Source: JAFAXD01 sp035472475 (GTDB lineage: Bacteria > Pseudomonadota > Alphaproteobacteria > Rhizobiales > Xanthobacteraceae). From it: a stretch of DNA of 19,449 bases. The position numbers and the translations under genes are program-made. Position 1 is the first letter of the stretch; each line of letters starts with the position of its first letter. Where the stretch lies: the NCBI GenBank assembly GCA_035472475.1, contig DATIPA010000082.1:1-19449 (forward strand). Reading direction: 5' to 3'. The notes below the pieces were generated by a model. The model saw only the letters and a program-made list of their open reading frames with translations. It searched no databases and had not been told where the DNA came from. This document shows, one piece after another, positions 16,236 through 19,449 of the stretch.

Positions 16236-17852
16236 TCATCCGCCCACTCTTGTGAACGTCGCCGCCGCGTCGGGACCAACACCGCCGAGGCTCACCAGTG
16301 CCGCGTCCGCCTGACGAGCCGCGCCAATGGTGAAGAGGACGCCAACCTGGGTAATCTGCGCCGCGTCGGCTCCCATGAGCGGCATAACGAATGCATCGCG
16401 GTTCCAGGGGAATATCGGGCGCCGGGCCCCATTCGGACCGAACTCCACCACCAGACCGCCAGCCTCCTCGCGCACCGCCACCTCACCGTAGATGGTGTTG
16501 GAGTATTTGCCGGTGTAGGTGTCCAATGGCAGCGGCGGCGCCGGGTCGGCTGGCGGCTTTCCCTGGGGGAATGGAGTCGAGGTCTGCAGCACGCTGGCCA
16601 GTAAAGCGGCCGATGAGGTCTCGATCGCGCTCACCCAGTCTTGGCTTGGTTCACCGTTAGTGAGCATCTCCAGAAATGCGTTCGGGATTGCTTCGCGCAG
16701 CGCACTCGGAGCGCCGTTGCACAGCACAACGATGCCCAATCCGGCCACGGGCAACAAGGTGGCCTGCGTGTTGTAGCTGGAGAAATCGCCGGCGTGCTGC
16801 ACAACCAGCCGACCCCGGTCATCGAAGAAGGCGAGCCAGCCCAAGCAATAGAACTTGGTCGGACCCGACGATGGATCCGGGGGAGAGATCGCCACGATCT
16901 GCGGCCGGTGTGTCTCGCGCAGCGCGGCGCTCGCCACCACTTGCCGCCCGTCGAACATGCCGCCGGCCAGTTGTAGCCGCAGCCAGTGGGTGAGATCCCG
17001 CAGGCTTGAACTGATACCGCCCGCGGGCGTGGCGGCATCATCATTGGTCAGGTCACCAGGTTTCCAGACGCCGGCCCGGGTTCGGAAGTGCGGGGCCGCC
17101 CGGTTCTCCCGGCTCGCGAAATCCGCAAAGCGGTAACTCGTGCTGGTCATGCCCAGAGGTGCGAACAGCCGCGCCTCGGCCAGGTCATCCCACGACTTCG
17201 CCGCTGACCGTGCTGCCGCGTAGGCGCCAGCGCTGAACCCGAGATTGGAGTACGCCCAAGTGCTACGGAAAGAGGTCGCCGGTGGGTAGTAGCGCAGGCG
17301 TCGGATGCACTCGTCGCGATCGTAGTGAAATTCGAAGACCAGGGGATCACCGCTGTAAGCCGGCAAGCCGGAGCGATGGCAGAGCATGTCGCGGATGGTG
17401 ACCTGCTCGCTGACCCACGGATCGGCGAGGGCAAATACAGTTTCGATGCTCCCGATCCGGGCGTCCCAGGTCGTCGTGCCGTCGCCGACCAGGGCAGCAA
17501 CCAGCGTGGAGGAAAGCGATTTCGAGAGCGAGGCAATCTGGAATACCGTATCTGGCGTGATTGGCTCCGGCCGGCCCAACTCGCGCACGCCGAAGCCTCG
17601 TTCGTAGACCACCGTGTCGTTATGGACCACCGCCACCGCGGCACCGGGGACACCCGTCCTGGTCATGCCATCCTCGATCAGGGCGTCGAGGCGGTCCACG
17701 GCGCGCCGCACCTGAGCGGCTGTGATCGTTGCATCACCGCGTGCAGAGGGCGTCGCGGGCTGAGCAGCGGCACGGGAACGCGGCAGCGTGACCGCTGCCG
17801 CGGTGACAAGTGCTGCCTGCATGGCGCGACGCCGGGAAGGGCCGAGTGTCAT
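16236..17852 (-). CDS. Secreted serine hydrolase, class C beta-lactamase/DD-peptidase fold with DUF3471-like C-terminus
   Basis: The 538-residue protein has the three active-site motifs of the beta-lactamase family 12 / AmpC fold: S108-L-S-K111, Y201-S-N203 and H353-A-G355. Its N-terminus, S-R-R-R-A-M-Q-A-A-L-V-T-A-A-A, is Tat-like (twin arginine, then a hydrophobic stretch with a likely A-x-A cleavage near residue 30), so folded export to the periplasm is expected. Residues about 445-535 resemble the DUF3471 domain often found after this fold (Y-T-G-K-Y opening). Such proteins include esterases, D-aminopeptidases and peptidoglycan-related hydrolases as well as beta-lactamases, so resistance should not be assumed. 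A strong AAGGAGA fixes the start. It follows the M23 peptidase gene on the same strand across 363 bases, so it probably has its own promoter. Confidence 0.9.
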   Translation of the reverse strand: MTLGPSRRRAMQAALVTAAAVTLPRSRAAAQPATPSARGDATITAAQVRRAVDRLDALIEDGMTRTGVPGAAVAVVHNDTVVYERGFGVRELGRPEPITPDTVFQIASLSKSLSSTLVAALVGDGTTTWDARIGSIETVFALADPWVSEQVTIRDMLCHRSGLPAYSGDPLVFEFHYDRDECIRRLRYYPPATSFRSTWAYSNLGFSAGAYAAARSAAKSWDDLAEARLFAPLGMTSTSYRFADFASRENRAAPHFRTRAGVWKPGDLTNDDAATPAGGISSSLRDLTHWLRLQLAGGMFDGRQVVASAALRETHRPQIVAISPPDPSSGPTKFYCLGWLAFFDDRGRLVVQHAGDFSSYNTQATLLPVAGLGIVVLCNGAPSALREAIPNAFLEMLTNGEPSQDWVSAIETSSAALLASVLQTSTPFPQGKPPADPAPPLPLDTYTGKYSNTIYGEVAVREEAGGLVVEFGPNGARRPIFPWNRDAFVMPLMGADAAQITQVGVLFTIGAARQADAALVSLGGVGPDAAATFTRVGG

Positions 17853-17858
17853 CGGCAG

Positions 17859-17865
17859 TCTCCTT
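17859..17865 (-). promoter_or_regulatory. Strong ribosome-binding site of the serine hydrolase gene
   Basis: Read on the minus strand, AAGGAGA stands 6 bases before the ATG. It is the best Shine-Dalgarno match in the window and decides the start codon. Confidence 0.8.
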
Positions 17866-18215
17866 GCGAAATGCGGCTCAAACGGAGGTTGTGATGGGCG
17901 TCGACTCTTCTGGTCTGGGGCGCAATGACCAGCCGCGTATCGGAAATTGATGTCATTACGAAGGAGATCCTCGTCCCCTGATCTCCGCGATTTTGCGAGT
18001 TAGTTAGTTAGCTTCCCATGCGCATTGTTTTCTGATCGAGCCGGGCCAAGGCTGACTAAGCGACCGGCTCGACCTCGCAACAGGAGCCGAACGAGTTCGA
18101 CCCCCTCATCCTTTCGCTCGCCAACCGGCTACGGCTGGTCCGGATCAACACTCCGTCGGCGAGGGACGTCGCGCCGAGCTGGTGCGTGACAAGAGCCGAG
18201 TAATCGCTTGTCTCG
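17866..18215. other. Intergenic region upstream of the serine hydrolase gene
   Basis: This stretch separates the M23 gene from the serine hydrolase gene on the minus strand. It contains a 7-bp inverted repeat at 17963-17986, a GTTA tandem repeat (17999-18011) and a GACAAG/CTTGTC inverted repeat (18188-18193 and 18207-18212) just downstream of the M23 stop that could help end that transcript. A short open frame on the plus strand (about 18060-18209) has no start or recognised product. No convincing -35/-10 pair was found. Confidence 0.45.
17963..17986. promoter_or_regulatory. Inverted repeat GGAGATC-N10-GATCTCC, possible operator
   Basis: The 7-base arms are perfectly complementary around a 10-base centre. 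The repeat lies about 110 bases upstream of the serine hydrolase start, where a regulator site would be expected. No regulator gene is adjacent, and the sequence matches no operator I can name. A transcribed hairpin is the alternative. Confidence 0.35.
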
Positions 18216-19352
18216 CTACGGATAATTTTGAATGCCGCCGTAGAGCGGATACGCGGACCGAACCTGCCGCGAGTCAGGCAGGATCACCAGTCGATCCGCC
18301 TTCGAGGCGTCGAGGTCGACGGCGCCAACCAAGGTGAAGCTGTCGAAGACGAACGGCAGGCTCCGTCCGGCGATCGAGTCCGGCTTGTCGATAAGACCTA
18401 AATGTAGGTGGGGGCCTTCGGAGGGGCCGGTGTTTCCTAGTTTGGCGATGGGCGCCCCAGCCTTCACTGCGTCGCCAACCTTCACTGTCAGGCTGCCCTG
18501 GCGCAAATGCGCGTACCAAGCGAAGATATTCGGAGCGATTTCGAGAATCACGTTATTGCCGCCATAGTCTGACTTCGACTTGGGGACCATAAAGACGAAC
18601 GGCGTCTGATCCGGCATGCCGTCGTGGATCGAGACCACGGTACCATCGGCGACAGCGAGGACGTCCTCGCCGAAGCCATAGTACTGCTCGACCCTCTTGC
18701 CGTCGCCGTCGAAGAGTCTGTCGTTCTTGACCTTGGCCCAGTCGACCGCGAAGGTTTCACCCGTCTCGATGCGGACGCCGTCTATCGCGATACGTTCGTC
18801 CCTGTGGACGTTGGGCTTGCAACAAGCGGTGGTCGCGAGCCAGCCATTCCCCTTAAGGGGCGGCCTGATCACTATGGCTGGCTGACGGTTGATGGGGACT
18901 TCTGGCGCATTAACCTCCAAGCTGCCGACTATAAGAGCAACCTCCGAGTCCGCCTTGAGGGTGTAAGCGATCCGGTGCGTGACCCGTTCCGGCGCAGTGT
19001 CCGGCGGCAGGATTAGATCGACGTCAACCGAAACGGCGGCCGATGCGGGAACGACCGGGGTCGGTGTCTTCGCGAAGAGGGTCTGGGTCGCGGCCGCCAG
19101 GGCGGCCCCCTCGATCCGCATGAATTCTTTTCCGGCGGGATCGAGGACAGTCACCCTCGACAGCGTCACCGGCTCGGGGAACACGTTGATGACCAGAAGT
19201 TCGTATTCGACGTGGTCCATGCCGTCGTCGCCGCGAACAACCTGGGCCTCGTGAATCGGATTGACCAGGATTGCGGTCGGTCGGTCGGGCTCCGCGGAGG
19301 AGGCGGTTGACGCGAACGCCAAGACGGCGGCCAAGGTGAAAAAAATCCGCAT
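18216..19352 (-). CDS. Secreted M23 family (LytM-type) metallopeptidase
   Basis: M23 peptidases cleave peptide cross-links in peptidoglycan with one zinc ion; some members are inactive activators of amidases. The start chosen gives 378 residues beginning MRIFFTLAAVLAFASTASSA, a typical signal peptide with likely cleavage after residue 20. An AGAGG lies upstream. An in-frame ATG 20 codons earlier (19412) would bury the signal peptide and is less likely. Residues about 24-160 form a beta-rich domain with no assignment. The M23 domain follows, with Y280-A-H282-L, G-P-H315-L-H317 and the typical G-D-x-V-K-A-G turn. H183 and D204 (F-A-V-D-W) are the probable first zinc ligands, so the protein looks catalytic. 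The C-terminal tail is about 50 residues. It lies upstream of the serine hydrolase on the same strand. Confidence 0.88.
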   Translation of the reverse strand: MRIFFTLAAVLAFASTASSAEPDRPTAILVNPIHEAQVVRGDDGMDHVEYELLVINVFPEPVTLSRVTVLDPAGKEFMRIEGAALAAATQTLFAKTPTPVVPASAAVSVDVDLILPPDTAPERVTHRIAYTLKADSEVALIVGSLEVNAPEVPINRQPAIVIRPPLKGNGWLATTACCKPNVHRDERIAIDGVRIETGETFAVDWAKVKNDRLFDGDGKRVEQYYGFGEDVLAVADGTVVSIHDGMPDQTPFVFMVPKSKSDYGGNNVILEIAPNIFAWYAHLRQGSLTVKVGDAVKAGAPIAKLGNTGPSEGPHLHLGLIDKPDSIAGRSLPFVFDSFTLVGAVDLDASKADRLVILPDSRQVRSAYPLYGGIQNYP

Positions 19353-19449
19353 CTCTTGCCCTCTGGCCATCGGATGGGCCGAGTTTCTGACCCACCACTC
19401 ATTACCACGCAATTGAATGGCCCCACGCTAGCTCAGGCAGGTTCGCGGA

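Noticed and set aside
17999..18011. GTTA tandem repeat (three units plus one base)
   Set aside because: It is too short to call a meaningful repeat array or phase-variable tract, and it is not in a coding or clear promoter position.
18060..18209. Plus-strand open frame of about 49 codons reading NEFDPLILSLANRLRLV
   Set aside because: It has no start codon and no recognised family. It could be a gene remnant but is too short to support.
19353..19412. Upstream start for the M23 peptidase (20 extra residues)
   Set aside because: It would place a charged, Trp-containing segment before a clear signal peptide; the internal ATG has an AGAGG ribosome-binding site.

Overview
The window is a GC-rich chromosomal segment of an alphaproteobacterium, most likely a member of the Hyphomicrobiales near Bradyrhizobium, Rhodopseudomonas or a Xanthobacteraceae-like lineage. 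I infer this from the codon usage, the cysteine-free form of ribosomal protein L33, and the backbone order dprA-topA-(class A PBP)-rnr-NUDIX...rpmG, which I recall as typical of that order. No database search was possible, so the placement is an inference.

Layout. Positions 1-9606 are housekeeping: the 3' part of dprA, complete topA, a convergently transcribed bifunctional penicillin-binding protein, and rnr divergent from it. A NUDIX hydrolase follows rnr after 14 bases. Next comes a tight co-directional cassette (10467-14633) of an MBOAT O-acyltransferase, a membrane-anchored SGNH-like protein and a NodU/TobZ-type carbamoyltransferase. It sits between the NUDIX gene and rpmG (L33, 55 aa). 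rpmG has its own strong-looking promoter, starting two bases after the carbamoyltransferase stop codon.

From about 14865 the character changes. Hairpins follow rpmG, then a cluster of four copies of a TTGGATGAGAATTT motif (two direct, one inverted, one diverged). A probable frameshifted relic of the 5' end of an rlmB-like rRNA methyltransferase gene follows, then a small intact DUF3846 gene of a phage/plasmid-associated family. I read 15065-16009 as the scar or edge of a mobile element. Beyond it, on the minus strand, lie a secreted class C beta-lactamase-fold serine hydrolase with a C-terminal DUF3471-like domain and a secreted M23 (LytM-type) peptidase.

The most interesting system is the MBOAT + SGNH + carbamoyltransferase trio. 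The first two proteins are the standard pair for moving acetyl groups across the membrane onto an exported glycan. Adding a carbamoyltransferase suggests a two-chemistry (O-acetyl and O-carbamoyl) decoration module for an envelope or secreted glycan. The substrate is unknown. No rRNA, tRNA, CRISPR array or intact transposase gene was seen.
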